The notes beneath the pieces are model-generated. The model had not been told where the DNA came from. It searched no databases and saw nothing but the letters and a program-made list of their open reading frames with translations. A program made the translations under genes and the position numbers. From JBFXCS01 sp050181915 (GTDB taxonomy: Bacteria > Actinomycetota > Thermoleophilia > Miltoncostaeales > Miltoncostaeaceae), in assembly GCA_050181915.1 (NCBI GenBank), contig JBFXCS010000003.1, positions 434,001 through 498,000 on the forward strand: a stretch of 64,000 nt of DNA, written 5' to 3'. This document shows, piece after piece, positions 1-9,113 of the stretch. Numbering within the stretch: the stretch's first letter is position 1; each line of letters opens with the position of its first letter.

Positions 1-604
1 CGAGATCATCGAGGCCCGCGCCGACGTTGCCCGCGCGGCCGACGCGCTGACGCCCTGTGCGGCGACCGAGGAGCTGCGGCGCTTCCTGTCGTGGTGGGCG
101 GCCGAGCCACCCGACGCGCTGAGCCGCCGTTACGTCGAGACCTTCGACTTCTCCCGGCGAACGGCCCTCGACCTGACCTACTACACCCACGGCGACCGCC
201 GCCAGCGCGGGCTGGCGCTGCTCGACCTGCGCCGGCGCTACGACGCGGCGGGGCTCGAGCTGGACGGCCCCGAGCTCTCGGACCACCTGCCGGTCGTGCT
301 CGAGTTCGCGGCGCTCGACCCCGAGGCCGGCGGTGAGATCCTCGCTGACTTCCGGCCCGTGATCGAGCTCATCAGGCTGTCGCTGGAGCGCGCCGGGAGC
401 CCGTACGCCACCCTGCTCTCGGCCCTCTGCCGCGCGCTCCCGGGGCTCAGCGAAGACGAGGCAGCGGAGCTGCGTCGGCTCGCCCTCGAGGGCCCGCCCG
501 GCGAGACCGTGGGTCTCGAGCCCTTCGCCCCGCCCGAGGTGATGCCCGACCCGGTTCGCCCGGCCCCGGCCTGCTCCGCGGCGATGACGGGAGGCCTGCG
601 ATGA
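1..604 (+). CDS. narJ: Nitrate reductase assembly chaperone NarJ (5' truncated)
   Basis: This is the 3' part of a NarJ/TorD-family chaperone, which keeps the NarGH apo-enzyme soluble while the molybdenum cofactor and Fe-S clusters are inserted. About 200 codons are visible, read from base 2; the start lies outside the window. The diagnostic helix FDFSRRTALDLTYYTHGD is present, followed by the usual LSDHLPVVLEFAA segment. The stop codon overlaps the narI start (ATGA at 601-604), so the two genes are translationally coupled. narG and narH are expected immediately upstream, beyond the window edge. Confidence 0.95.
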   Translation, partial: EIIEARADVARAADALTPCAATEELRRFLSWWAAEPPDALSRRYVETFDFSRRTALDLTYYTHGDRRQRGLALLDLRRRYDAAGLELDGPELSDHLPVVLEFAALDPEAGGEILADFRPVIELIRLSLERAGSPYATLLSALCRALPGLSEDEAAELRRLALEGPPGETVGLEPFAPPEVMPDPVRPAPACSAAMTGGLR

Positions 605-1326
605 GCCGGATCGACCTGCTGCTGTGGATCGTGCTGCCCTACTGCGCGATGACCGTGTTCGTGATCGGTCACATCTGGCGCTACCGCCAGGACCAGTTCG
701 GCTGGACGACCCGCTCGACTCAGCTCCTCGAGAGCAGACGCCTGCGCCCCGCGGTGCTCCTGTTCCATCTCGGCTTCTTCGCCGTGCTCGGCGGCCACGT
801 GCTCGGACTGCTGGTGCCGTCGTCGCTCACGGAGTCCGTCGGCGTCTCCGAGGACCTCTATCACGGGGTGTCGGTGACGGCCGGCACCCTCGCCGGCCTG
901 ACCATGCTCGCGGGCTTCGTGCTGCTGCTCGCACGCCGCGAGACCGACGCGAGGGTGCGCGCCACCACGACCCGTACCGACCGGGTCACCTACCTGCTGC
1001 TCGGCGTGATGCTCGTCACGGGCATGTACGCGACGGTGGGCGAGAACCTGCTGCTCGGCGGCTACGACTATCGCGAGACGGTGGCTCCGTGGTTCCGCGG
1101 GCTGTTCACCCTCGACCCCGACACGTCGCTCATCGCCGGGGCGCCCCTCGTCTATCGCGTCCACGTCGTCGCGGCCTGGCTCCTCTACGCGCTCTGGCCG
1201 TTCAGCCGGCTCGTGCACGCGTGGAGCATCCCGCTGGGGTACCTCGGCCGCAGCAACATCCTGTACCGGTCCCGCCGGCCCACCGCGCTCGCCGACGAGC
1301 GCGCCCGGCCGCGCACCACCGTCTGA
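601..1326 (+). CDS. narI: Respiratory nitrate reductase gamma subunit NarI
   Basis: This 241-residue integral membrane cytochrome b takes electrons from quinol and passes them to NarH and NarG. Five hydrophobic segments are visible. The N-terminal VIGHIWRYRQDQFGWTTRS motif is typical of NarI, and histidines that can ligate heme lie in HLGFFAVLGGHVLG and near the C-terminus in YRVHVVAAWLLYALWPFSR. Length matches the family. It overlaps narJ by 4 bp and is followed after 14 bp by narK, fitting a nar(GH)JI-narK operon. Confidence 0.96.
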   Translation: MSRIDLLLWIVLPYCAMTVFVIGHIWRYRQDQFGWTTRSTQLLESRRLRPAVLLFHLGFFAVLGGHVLGLLVPSSLTESVGVSEDLYHGVSVTAGTLAGLTMLAGFVLLLARRETDARVRATTTRTDRVTYLLLGVMLVTGMYATVGENLLLGGYDYRETVAPWFRGLFTLDPDTSLIAGAPLVYRVHVVAAWLLYALWPFSRLVHAWSIPLGYLGRSNILYRSRRPTALADERARPRTTV

Positions 1327-1340
1327 AAAGGGGGGTCGCC

Positions 1341-2552
1341 GTGTCCACCTTCGAGCCCCGGGGGAACACCAGGGCGCTCGTCCTGGCCACCCTCGCGTTC
1401 ACGGTGTCGTTCTACGCGTGGAGCATGATGGGCCCGCTCGGACCGGACCTGCAGGACCTGCTCGATCTGTCGGAGGTCCAGCTCGCGGTCCTGATCTCGG
1501 TGCCCGTGCTGATGGGGTCCCTCATGCGCATCCCGCTCGGGCTGCTCACCGATCGCTATGGCGGGCGCCGCGTCTTCACGGCGCTCCTTGTCTTCACGTT
1601 GATCCCCCTGGCGGCGCTCGCGGTGTGGCACGAGTCCTTTTCTGCCGTCGTCCTGTTCGGGTTCTTCCTCGGCTTCGCCGGAGCCTCGTTCGCCATCGGC
1701 GTCCCGTTCGTCAGCCGCTGGTATCCGCGCGAGCGTCAGGGCATGGCGCTCGGCCTCTACGGCATCGGCATGGGCGGGACCGTGCTCGGCGGCCTGACCG
1801 CCCCCCGCATCGCGGACCGCTGGGGCATCGCCGCGCCCTTCGTGTTCGCCATGATCCTCGTGGGCGCGATGGCGATCGTCTTCTGGCTGCTCGCCCGCGA
1901 CGCCCCGGTCGAACGGCCGCCGTCCACGGGCGGGATGTTCTCCTCCCTGGGCGTCTTCCGCGAACAGCCCGCCGCCTGGGCGCCGACCTTCTACTACTTC
2001 CTCGCCTTCGGTGGCTTCGTGGCGATGTTCGCCTACCTGCCCAAGCTGCTGACCGGCGTCCACGAGCTGGACAAGCCCGACGCGGCGGCCCGGGCGGCGG
2101 GCTTCGCCCTCGTGGCCGTGATCGCCCGGCCGATCGGCGGCTGGCTGGCCGACCGCGTCGGCGCCGACACCATCCTGCGCATCTCGTTCGCCGCCACCGT
2201 CGTGCTCGCCGCCCTGCTGGCGCCCCTCTACGACCAGATGGCCCCGCTGACGGTGCTCGCCCTCAGCATGGCCGCGGCCTTCGGGCTCGGGACCGGCGCG
2301 GTCTTCAAGCTCGTCGCCCACGACTTCCCGGACTCGGTGGGTGCCGTGACCGGCGTTGTCGGGGCGGCCGGGGGGCTGGGCGGCTTCTTCCCACCCCTCC
2401 TGATGGCCTTCGTGAAGTCGGCCACCGGCGATTACGCACTCGGTTTCGTCGCCCTCGCCGTGACCGCCGTCGTCGCTCTGGTCGTGCTCCAGCTCATGGG
2501 GCGCCGCGGCGCCGGGGCGACCGCCCGCGCATCCATGGTGGCGCCACGCTAG
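1341..2552 (+). CDS. narK: Nitrate/nitrite transporter, NarK type (MFS)
   Basis: This 403-residue major facilitator protein moves nitrate in and/or nitrite out across the cytoplasmic membrane. The GTG start at 1341 follows a purine-rich AAAAGGGGGG stretch; no better start lies between it and the narI stop. Both nitrate signature motifs can be seen: a Gly-rich LYGIGMGGTVLGG in the first half and VGAAGGLGGFFPP in the second half. The short N-terminus and about 12 membrane spans suggest the single-unit NarK1/NarK2 class. Whether it is a nitrate/H+ symporter or a nitrate/nitrite antiporter cannot be told from sequence alone. Confidence 0.93.
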   Translation: MSTFEPRGNTRALVLATLAFTVSFYAWSMMGPLGPDLQDLLDLSEVQLAVLISVPVLMGSLMRIPLGLLTDRYGGRRVFTALLVFTLIPLAALAVWHESFSAVVLFGFFLGFAGASFAIGVPFVSRWYPRERQGMALGLYGIGMGGTVLGGLTAPRIADRWGIAAPFVFAMILVGAMAIVFWLLARDAPVERPPSTGGMFSSLGVFREQPAAWAPTFYYFLAFGGFVAMFAYLPKLLTGVHELDKPDAAARAAGFALVAVIARPIGGWLADRVGADTILRISFAATVVLAALLAPLYDQMAPLTVLALSMAAAFGLGTGAVFKLVAHDFPDSVGAVTGVVGAAGGLGGFFPPLLMAFVKSATGDYALGFVALAVTAVVALVVLQLMGRRGAGATARASMVAPR

Positions 2553-2626
2553 GCGCCGCCGCCGAGGCCCCCCGTCCACGGTCGACCCCGGGCGGCGGTC
2601 GACCGGGCCTGGCGGCGCGCGACGCC

Positions 2627-3766
2627 GTGCTCCGCGCACGCTCGCTGGAGATCGCCGGTGCGACGGAGTGGGTGCCGCTGGAACACGTCCACGGCCGTTG
2701 TCTCGCCGCGGCCGTCGTAGCCCGCTACGACCTGCCGCCCGCGCCATCCTCGGCAATGGACGGCTGGGCGGTGCGCTCCGCCGGGGGGAGGCTGGCGCTG
2801 CGGATCACGGACGAGAGCGCTGCGGGCCACGGCCCCGCCCGGTCGCTGCACCCCGGCGAGGCATGCAGGATCTCGACCGGAGCGCTGATCCCCGACGGCG
2901 CCGACGCCGTGGTGCGACGGGAGGACGGCCGGGAGATCGGCGGGCGTCTGGTCATCGACGCCGGGGTGACGGCCGGCGACCATGTCCGGCCGCGCGGAGA
3001 CGACCTCGCCGAGGGGGAGAGGCTGCTCGAGGCCGGGACGGTGGTCGCCGCACACGAGCTGGCGGTACTGGCGGCCGCCGGTCATGCCGCGGCGCTCTGC
3101 CGGGTTCCTCCGGTGGCCTCATTCCTGACCACCGGTGACGAGCTCGTGGCCCCCGGCTCACGCGTCCCGCACGCCCACCGGACCGAGTCGAACCTGGCCG
3201 CCCTCGGTGCCCAGGCCCGAGCCGCCGGCGCGGTGGTCGGCGAGCACGTCCATGCCGGCGACGACCGGCGGGCGACCGTATCGGCCCTCGCGGCGCTGCT
3301 CGACGGCGAGCCGGGCCTCATCGTGACGGTGGGCGGCGTGTCGGTGGGCGATCACGACCACGTCGCCGGGGCGCTGACGCGGCTGGGCGCGCGATGGGCC
3401 TTCCGGGGCGTCGCGATGCGTCCCGGCCACCCCGTCGGCCTGGCGGTCTGCGGCTCAACCGTCATCCTGGCCCTCCCCGGCAACCCGGCGGCGGCCGTGG
3501 TCGCCTTCCACCTGCTCGGCCGCCCCCTGCTCGGCACACGCGGGGACTGGTCGCGCCGCGCCGCGCTCGCCGCGCCCTGCCGGCGCCACCCTCGGGCGAC
3601 GACCTTCATGCGGTGCTCCGAGGCCCCGGAGGGCCTGCGTCCCCTCGCGCGTCAGGGCTCCGCTCAGCTCGGATCCCTGGCGGGGGCGCGCGCCCTGGCC
3701 TGGATCGACCCGGGGGAAGGCACCGTCGATCCGGGCACCCTGGTGCCCGTGAGCGCCCTCCCGTGA
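2627..3766 (+). CDS. moeA: Molybdopterin molybdenumtransferase MoeA
   Basis: MoeA inserts molybdate into adenylated molybdopterin to finish the cofactor needed by NarG. Family motifs run in order: PSSAMDGWAVRSAG, STGALIPDGADAVVRRED, FLTTGDELVAPGS, VGGVSVGDHDHV and LALPGNPAAAVVAF. The start is uncertain. GTG 2627 is the first clear start codon after the narK stop, but similarity to MoeA begins a few residues earlier, so CTG 2609 or a start inside narK is possible. The stop overlaps the next gene (GTGA at 3763-3766). It ends soon after the short C-terminal domain, about 380 residues in all. Confidence 0.9.
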   Translation: MLRARSLEIAGATEWVPLEHVHGRCLAAAVVARYDLPPAPSSAMDGWAVRSAGGRLALRITDESAAGHGPARSLHPGEACRISTGALIPDGADAVVRREDGREIGGRLVIDAGVTAGDHVRPRGDDLAEGERLLEAGTVVAAHELAVLAAAGHAAALCRVPPVASFLTTGDELVAPGSRVPHAHRTESNLAALGAQARAAGAVVGEHVHAGDDRRATVSALAALLDGEPGLIVTVGGVSVGDHDHVAGALTRLGARWAFRGVAMRPGHPVGLAVCGSTVILALPGNPAAAVVAFHLLGRPLLGTRGDWSRRAALAAPCRRHPRATTFMRCSEAPEGLRPLARQGSAQLGSLAGARALAWIDPGEGTVDPGTLVPVSALP

Positions 3767-4816
3767 GCGCCGCAGCAGCGGATCTCGACCGCGACCCCCT
3801 GGTCGTCGCATGGGAGGTCACCCGGGCGTGCGGCTATCGCTGCCGGCACTGTCGCGCGGGCGCCCGGCCGCGGCCCCTGCCGGGGCAGCTCGATCACCAG
3901 CAGGGCCTGCGGCTCGTGAACGACCTCGCCCGCTTCCAGGGCAGCGTGGTCGTCCTGACGGGTGGCGATCCGATGCTTCGTCCGGACCTCGAGTGCCTCG
4001 TCGGCCACGCGGTCAGCCGTGGGCTCCGAGTGGCGATCACCCCCAGCGCCACCGGGCGTGTGTCCGCAGACAGGCTCCGGGGACTCCGCACCGCCGGTGC
4101 CGAGCAGGTGGCCGTCTCGCTCGACGGACCGGATGTCGCGACCCACGACGCCATTCGCGGAGTACGGGGGTCGTTCGAGCGCACGATGGAGATCCTCGGG
4201 CGGGCGCGGGACGCGGGGTTCCCGCTCCAGGTCAACACGACCCGTCACCCGCGGGGGTGCCGGCGGCCTCGACCGGATGGCCGACCTCGTCTCGGCGACG
4301 GGCGCCGCGATGTGGAGCGTCTTCTTCCTCGTCCCCACGGGCCGCGCGACGCGTTCGGACGTCCTCGGGGCGCAGGCCCAGGAGCGGGTGCTGCGCTGGC
4401 TGGTGCGCATGCGGGCGCGGCTCCCGATGCGCCTCAAGGTCACGGCCGCGCCGTCGGTCCGGCGGGTCGAGGCCGCGATGGCGACCGAGGGCCTCGTCCC
4501 GCCGCCGTCGCGCGTCCTGCCCGTCAACGACGGGCGCGGGTTCATGTTCGTCGCGCACGACGGCACGGTCTCCCCGAGCGGGTTCCTCCCGCTTCCCGCG
4601 GGCAACGTCCGAACGGCATCAGCCGTCGATCTGTATCGCAACGCGCCCCTCTTCCGGGCCCTCCGCGATCCTCAGCGCCTGCGCGGCCGGTGCGGCCGGT
4701 GCGAATGGCGGGATCTCTGCGGAGGTAGCCGCGCCCGGGCGTTCGCGCTCACCGGGGATCCCCTCGCCGAGGAACCGACCTGTCCCCACCGGCCGGGGAG
4801 GAGTCCCGGATGCTGA
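3763..4816 (+). pseudogene. Radical SAM/SPASM protein of the NirJ/AhbD-like group, frameshifted
   Basis: The N-terminal part (GTG 3763) reads AWEVTRACGYRCRHCRAGAR with the CxxxCxxC motif that holds the radical SAM [4Fe-4S] cluster, then VVLTGGDPMLRPDLE. Around 4241-4243 the frame changes: in one frame it reads QVNTT, and it resumes one base later as VTRGGAGGLDRMADLV, MWSVFFLVPTGR and a C-terminal SPASM-like CGRCEWRDLCGG. One extra C in a CCC run explains the break, so it is either a recent mutation or a sequencing error. The layout matches the radical SAM/SPASM family found with alternative heme or heme d1 genes. It overlaps moeA by 4 bp and the next gene by 7 bp. Confidence 0.85.
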
Positions 4817-5969
4817 ACGTGACCTCGCTGCTTGGCCGGCCGAGCGGTTCCGACGGGCTGCGCTACGGCCGCGGCGGTCCGGAGCTTGCCGGCGCGCGGC
4901 GACCGGTGGTCGTCTGGAACTGCACCCGCCGATGCAACCTGGCCTGCCGTCACTGCTACTCGGACTCCGACTCCGCGCGCCACGCGCAGATGACCGGGGA
5001 GGAGGCGGTCGGCATGATCCGCGACATCGCCGACTTCGGCTGCCCGGCGCTGCTGTTGTCGGGCGGCGAGCCCCTGCTGCGGCCCGACGCGCTCGAGTTG
5101 ATCGGCGAGGCGCGGCGGGCCGGTCTGGCGGTGACGCTCTCGACCAACGGGACCCTCGTGAGCGCGCGGCGCGCGCGGCGCCTGGCCGACCTGGGTGTCC
5201 GCTACGTGGGAATCAGCATCGACGGCATCGGATCCGTCCACGACGACTTCCGCGGACGACGCGGGGCGTTCGCGCGCGCCCTGGCCGGCGTTCGGGCGTT
5301 GCGCGCCGAGGGCGTGCGCGTCGGCATGCGGGTGACGCTGTCGCCCCACGCCATCGCGGCGCTGCCCGAGCTCTTGGCCCTCGTCGAGAGGGAGGAGGTC
5401 GGGCGGGTCTGCTTCTACCACCTCGTCCCCGCCGGCAGGGGGGCCACCCAGGCGCCGGCCGTCGCGCCCTCCGAGGCCCGTGGCGCCGTCGAGCGCATCT
5501 TCGCCCAGGCGGCGCGATGGGTGGCGGAGGACCGCGACGTCGAGGTGCTGACGGTCGACAACTACGCCGACGGGCCGGCTCTCGCGCTGTGGCTCCGCCG
5601 GAGCGATCCGGAACGGGCCGACGAGGCCGAGTGCGCGCTGCGGTGGAACGGCGGGGCCGCCAACGCGGCCGGGGTGGGCCTGGCGGCCGTCGACTGGAAC
5701 GGCTGGGTGCGGCCCGACCAGTTCTGGCCGGGGCCTCCCGTCGGGAACGTCCGCCGCCGCCCTCTCTCGAGCATCTGGAGCGACCCCCCGCGCCGCTGCA
5801 GGGCCTCCGGCAGCGGCCCGCACGGGTGTCCGGCCGGTGCCGCTCGTGTCGCTTCCTGCCTTTGTGCGGCGGCGGCCTCGCGTCGCGAGCCCTGGCGACG
5901 AATGGGACGCTCTACGCCCCCGATCCCGCGTGCCACCTCCGCCCGGAGGAGGTCTCCGCGGAACCTTGA
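4810..5969 (+). pseudogene. NirJ/AhbC-type heme-modifying radical SAM protein, frameshifted
   Basis: From ATG 4810 the protein reads VVVWNCTRRCNLACRHCYSD (CxxxCxxC cluster site), LLLSGGEPLLRPD, STNGTLVSARRA, YVGISIDGIGSVHDDFRG, VCFYHLVPAGRG and VLTVDNYADGPAL. All are hallmarks of NirJ/AhbC enzymes, which trim side chains of siroheme-derived tetrapyrroles. After SIWSD the frame breaks in a run of six C (5784-5789); in the shifted frame it continues as APLQGLRQRPARVSGRC, CRFLPLCGGGL and DPACHLRPEEV to a stop at 5967. One missing C restores a full-length protein of about 386 residues. Heme d1 or alternative heme synthesis is inferred; no nirS is visible here. Confidence 0.87.
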
Positions 5970-5975
5970 GCGTCG

Positions 5976-6308
5976 TCAGCCGGCCGGCGCCTGGATGAGC
6001 GTGAGGAGCATCCGCGACGGCTCCCGCGCCCGCAGGGCATGCGGCAGCCCGGCCGCCATGTGGACCCACGTGCCGGCCGGAGCGTCAACCCGCTTCCCTC
6101 CGAGCATGAGGTCGAAGCCCCCCGACAGGATGTGGATCGTCGCCGGGCGGGACGCCGTGTGCTCGGTCAGCTCCTCGCCGGCCGCGAACCCGAAGAGGAC
6201 CACTCGGACACCGGCGTCCGAGTGCACCGTCTGCGAGTGAATGCCCGAGGCGGGGATCGGCTCCGCCCCATCGATGTCGACCACACTGAACCCGCCGAGC
6301 TCGTCCAT
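5976..6308 (-). CDS. Small cupin-domain protein
   Basis: This 110-residue single cupin starts at ATG 6308, which follows a strong AGGAGGAGG site. The sheet-forming core includes VRVVLFGFAAGEELTEHTAS, ATIHILSGGFDLMLGG and APAGTWVHMAAGLPHALRA, so a metal site with His/Glu ligands is plausible (EHT and PHAL). Such proteins often bind a small ligand or act as sensors or isomerases. It is transcribed convergently with the frameshifted radical SAM genes, its 3' end 6 bp away. Function is not assigned. Confidence 0.85.
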   Translation of the reverse strand: MDELGGFSVVDIDGAEPIPASGIHSQTVHSDAGVRVVLFGFAAGEELTEHTASRPATIHILSGGFDLMLGGKRVDAPAGTWVHMAAGLPHALRAREPSRMLLTLIQAPAG

Positions 6309-6346
6309 TCTCGCCTCCTCCTGTCTGCCGCCGTGCGCGGCTCGGG

Positions 6347-7105
6347 TCACATCACCACTCCGCCGTTGACCGAGAGGACCTGGCCGGTGATGAAGCCGGC
6401 CGCGGGCGAGGCCAGGAAGGCGACCGCCTCGGCGATCTCGTCCGGGCGGCCGGCCCGGCGCATGGGGGCTGCCCGTATCGCCCCCTCCACGATCCGGGCG
6501 CCCACCGGGTCCTCGCGCAGCCGCTCCTCGAAGCCCGTCGAGGTGACGGCAGGCGACACGCAGTTGACGCGGATGCCGTCACGTGCGACCTCGCGCGCCA
6601 GCGACTTCGAGAAGCCGACGACCGCCGCCTTGGCGCCCGCATAGACCGCCTCGCCCCACCCGCCAGTGCGTCCGGTGTCAGAGGCGATCGAGACGATCGC
6701 TCCGCCCTCCGGCGCCGCCCGCAGCGCGTCGAGGGCCGCGAGGCACCCGGTGAGGACGCCGACGTAGTTAACGTCGATCAGCCCTCGCCACAGGTCCGGT
6801 CCCGTGTCGGCGAACAGCGCCGGGCGATCGTACCCGGCGTTGTTGACCCAGACGTCCAGCCGGCCGAACCGCTCGAGCGCCGCCGCGACGACCGCGCGGG
6901 TCGCCTCGAGGTCGGTCACGTCGTGATCGATCGACGCGGCGCCGGGGCCCAGCTCCGCGGCCACCTCGCGGACGCACGGGTCGCGGTCGGTGAGCAGGAC
7001 GCGCGCCCCGCGTGCGAGGAGGACGGCCGCCGTGGCCCTGCCGATGCCGCCGGCCGCCCCGGTCACCACCACGGCGCGGCCGTCGAGGCGCGTGGCGTCG
7101 CTCAT
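6347..7105 (-). CDS. Short-chain dehydrogenase/reductase
   Basis: This 252-residue classical SDR has the nucleotide-binding motif VVTGAAGGIGRATA, the NNAG motif (WVNNAGYDRP), the catalytic Ser in VSIASDTG and YAGAKAAVVGFSKS, where Tyr and Lys complete the active site. The C-terminus ITGQVLSVNGGVVM is also typical. It probably oxidises or reduces a hydroxy/keto group on an acyl-CoA, judging by its neighbours. It starts at ATG 7105 and overlaps the upstream thioesterase by 4 bp, so it is part of the ligase-thioesterase-SDR operon. Confidence 0.93.
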   Translation of the reverse strand: MSDATRLDGRAVVVTGAAGGIGRATAAVLLARGARVLLTDRDPCVREVAAELGPGAASIDHDVTDLEATRAVVAAALERFGRLDVWVNNAGYDRPALFADTGPDLWRGLIDVNYVGVLTGCLAALDALRAAPEGGAIVSIASDTGRTGGWGEAVYAGAKAAVVGFSKSLAREVARDGIRVNCVSPAVTSTGFEERLREDPVGARIVEGAIRAAPMRRAGRPDEIAEAVAFLASPAAGFITGQVLSVNGGVVM

Positions 7106-7515
7106 GCGCTCTCCTCGAGCGGAAAGCGCTGGAACGTGCCCTGACCGACCGCCACCAGCCGGCCCTCGGCGTTGCGGGCCTCCGCCGAGGCGACCACGAT
7201 GCGCCGGCCCGGGTGCAGCGTGCGACCGATCGCGGTCAGGGGGCCGGGCATCGCCGGCGCGGTGAAGTTGGTCGTCATCTGGATGGTCGCGCACCCCTCG
7301 TCGGCCGGGATGCCACCCAGCACCGCCAGGCCCATCGCGGCGTCGATGAGGCCCGCCACGATGCCGCCGTGGGCCGACCCGTAGGCCTGGAGGTGCTCGT
7401 CGCGGATCGTGATCCGCAGCTCGCTCGACCCGGCGTCGGCGTGGTCGACGGTCATGCCGACCAGGCGGTAGTAGCCGCAGGCGTTCCACCGGGCGAGCAG
7501 GTCGGCGGAGCTCAT
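7102..7515 (-). CDS. PaaI-family hotdog thioesterase
   Basis: This 137-residue hotdog-fold protein contains the typical AYGSAHGGIVAGLIDAAMGL helix, in which HGG-x-DAA marks PaaI-type acyl-CoA thioesterases, then MTTNFTAPAMPGPLTAIGR. Such enzymes hydrolyse aryl- or phenylacetyl-CoA thioesters and often rescue CoA in aromatic degradation pathways. It sits between an acyl-CoA ligase (4-bp overlap) and an SDR (4-bp overlap), which supports that role. Confidence 0.93.
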   Translation of the reverse strand: MSSADLLARWNACGYYRLVGMTVDHADAGSSELRITIRDEHLQAYGSAHGGIVAGLIDAAMGLAVLGGIPADEGCATIQMTTNFTAPAMPGPLTAIGRTLHPGRRIVVASAEARNAEGRLVAVGQGTFQRFPLEESA

Positions 7516-9113
7516 CGCCCCGCCCGCCCGCCGCCGAGCCGCTCGGCCAGGAGCGCGTGCAGGGCGGCCCGGTCCAGCTTGCCGGACGCCGTGGTCGGCA
7601 GGGCCTCGAGCACCAGCAGCGCGCGAGGCACCTCGTGGGGCCGCAGGCGGGAGCGTGCTCCCGCGATGATCCGGTCGGCGAGCCCCTCCCCGGCGCCCGG
7701 ATGCGCGACCGCGGCCGCCCCCACCCGCACCAGGCCGTCGCCGTCGCGCACCGGCAGGACGGCCGCCTCCCCCACCCCGGCGACCTCGACGAGCGCTGCG
7801 CGCACCTTCTGGGCGTCAACCCACATCGCGCCCGCCTTGAACCGGTCGCCCGCACGACGGACGTAGGTGTGGCTGCCGTCGGCCTCACGGCGGAGGATGT
7901 CGCCGGTCGCCAGCCATCCTCCCGACGGCCCGGCCGCGCCCGCCAGGTCGTCGCCCAGGTAGCCCCGCATGATCGTGGGCCCGCGCACCAGCAGCTCGCC
8001 CTCGCCGGGGTCGTCGGCGGCGCCCGCACGCAGGCGCACCTCGTAGCCGGCCACGGGCCAGCCCGCCGTACCCGGCCGGGGGTTGCCGGGGCGGTCCGAC
8101 AGGTAGAGGTTCGACGCCTCGGACGAACCGAGCCCGTTGACGAGCCGCAGGCCGGTGGTGCGCTCGACGGCCCGCCAGACCTCGGCCGGCAGGTGCTCGC
8201 CTGCCGAGACGGCCAATCGCACGGTGGAGAAGGCCGCGCGCGGCACCCGGCCGTCGGCGACGTGCCGCGCGAGACGCGCCCACGAGGTGGGCACCCCGAA
8301 GAGGGCGGTGACGCCGTGGAGCGCGCAGGCGTCCGCGCATGCGGCCGGCGAACGGTCGGCGCCGGCGACGACGGCGCTCGCCCCGGCCGCCAGCGGGAAA
8401 TAGCAGGAGTTGCCGAGCCCGTAGCTGGTCGGGAGCGCCGCCACCGACCAGGTGACGTCGTCGGGTCGCAGGCGCAGCACCCTGCGACCGTAGGTCGCGC
8501 AGCACGCCGCGATGTCTCCCGCCCGGTGGACGGCCCACTTCGAGGGACCGGTCGAGCCGGAAGTGAGCAGCAGGTACGCCACGTCATCACGCCGTACCGG
8601 CGCGGGACCCGGATCGGGGAGGCCGGCATCGACACCCTCCTCGGCCGCATGCGCCGGGAGGACCCGCGCGGTGCCGGCGACCGACGCGGCCGGATCGCCC
8701 ACGACGACGGACGGGCAGAGACGCTGTGTGGCGTCGCGCAGGCGGTCGGTGGGCAGATCGGGGCTCGCCACGGCGACGACGGCCCCCCGCCGGGCCAGCG
8801 CGAGGAAGAGCGCGATCCACCGAGGCGAGTCCGGCACGACCAGCAGGACCACGTCGCCGCGCCGCACGCCCTCTCCGGCGAGCCAGCCCGCCGCCGACGC
8901 GATCCGGTCGCCGAGGTCATCGAAGGTCCACGCGGCCCCGCCCGCCCGCAGTGCCGGCCGCCCGCCGTGGCCGCGCTCCCGTGGCTCGTCCACCAGGAGG
9001 TGCGAGACGTTGGCCGCGCGCCCACTCCGCCGGGCTGAGCTGCCGGCCGCCTTCCCCGCCGTACGCGGCGGTGCCATGACGCCCATCACGCCACGCGTGA
9101 TCGTCGTTGCCAC
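7512..9113 (-). CDS. Benzoate-CoA-ligase-like AMP-dependent acyl-CoA synthetase
   Basis: This ANL-superfamily enzyme should activate a carboxylic acid, probably aromatic, with ATP and CoA. Motifs in order are YLLLTSGSTGPSKWAVH (P-loop), ALPTSYGLGNSCYFPLA, VNGLGSSEASNLYLS, GGWLATGDILRR, GDRFKAGAMWVD and the catalytic lysine in ALPTTASGKLDRAAL. The GSSE..N/Y and FKAGAMWVD forms resemble benzoate-CoA ligases. The start at 9113 is the longest; the first 30 or so residues are low-complexity, and later starts such as ATG 9077 are equally possible. It is the first enzyme of a ligase-thioesterase-SDR operon. Confidence 0.9.
   Translation of the reverse strand: MATTITRGVMGVMAPPRTAGKAAGSSARRSGRAANVSHLLVDEPRERGHGGRPALRAGGAAWTFDDLGDRIASAAGWLAGEGVRRGDVVLLVVPDSPRWIALFLALARRGAVVAVASPDLPTDRLRDATQRLCPSVVVGDPAASVAGTARVLPAHAAEEGVDAGLPDPGPAPVRRDDVAYLLLTSGSTGPSKWAVHRAGDIAACCATYGRRVLRLRPDDVTWSVAALPTSYGLGNSCYFPLAAGASAVVAGADRSPAACADACALHGVTALFGVPTSWARLARHVADGRVPRAAFSTVRLAVSAGEHLPAEVWRAVERTTGLRLVNGLGSSEASNLYLSDRPGNPRPGTAGWPVAGYEVRLRAGAADDPGEGELLVRGPTIMRGYLGDDLAGAAGPSGGWLATGDILRREADGSHTYVRRAGDRFKAGAMWVDAQKVRAALVEVAGVGEAAVLPVRDGDGLVRVGAAAVAHPGAGEGLADRIIAGARSRLRPHEVPRALLVLEALPTTASGKLDRAALHALLAERLGGGRAGR

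Noticed and set aside
238..1218. Long minus-strand frame opposite narI and narK
   Set aside because: Very Glu/His/Arg/Gln-rich shadow of high-GC coding DNA; plus-strand genes are certain here.
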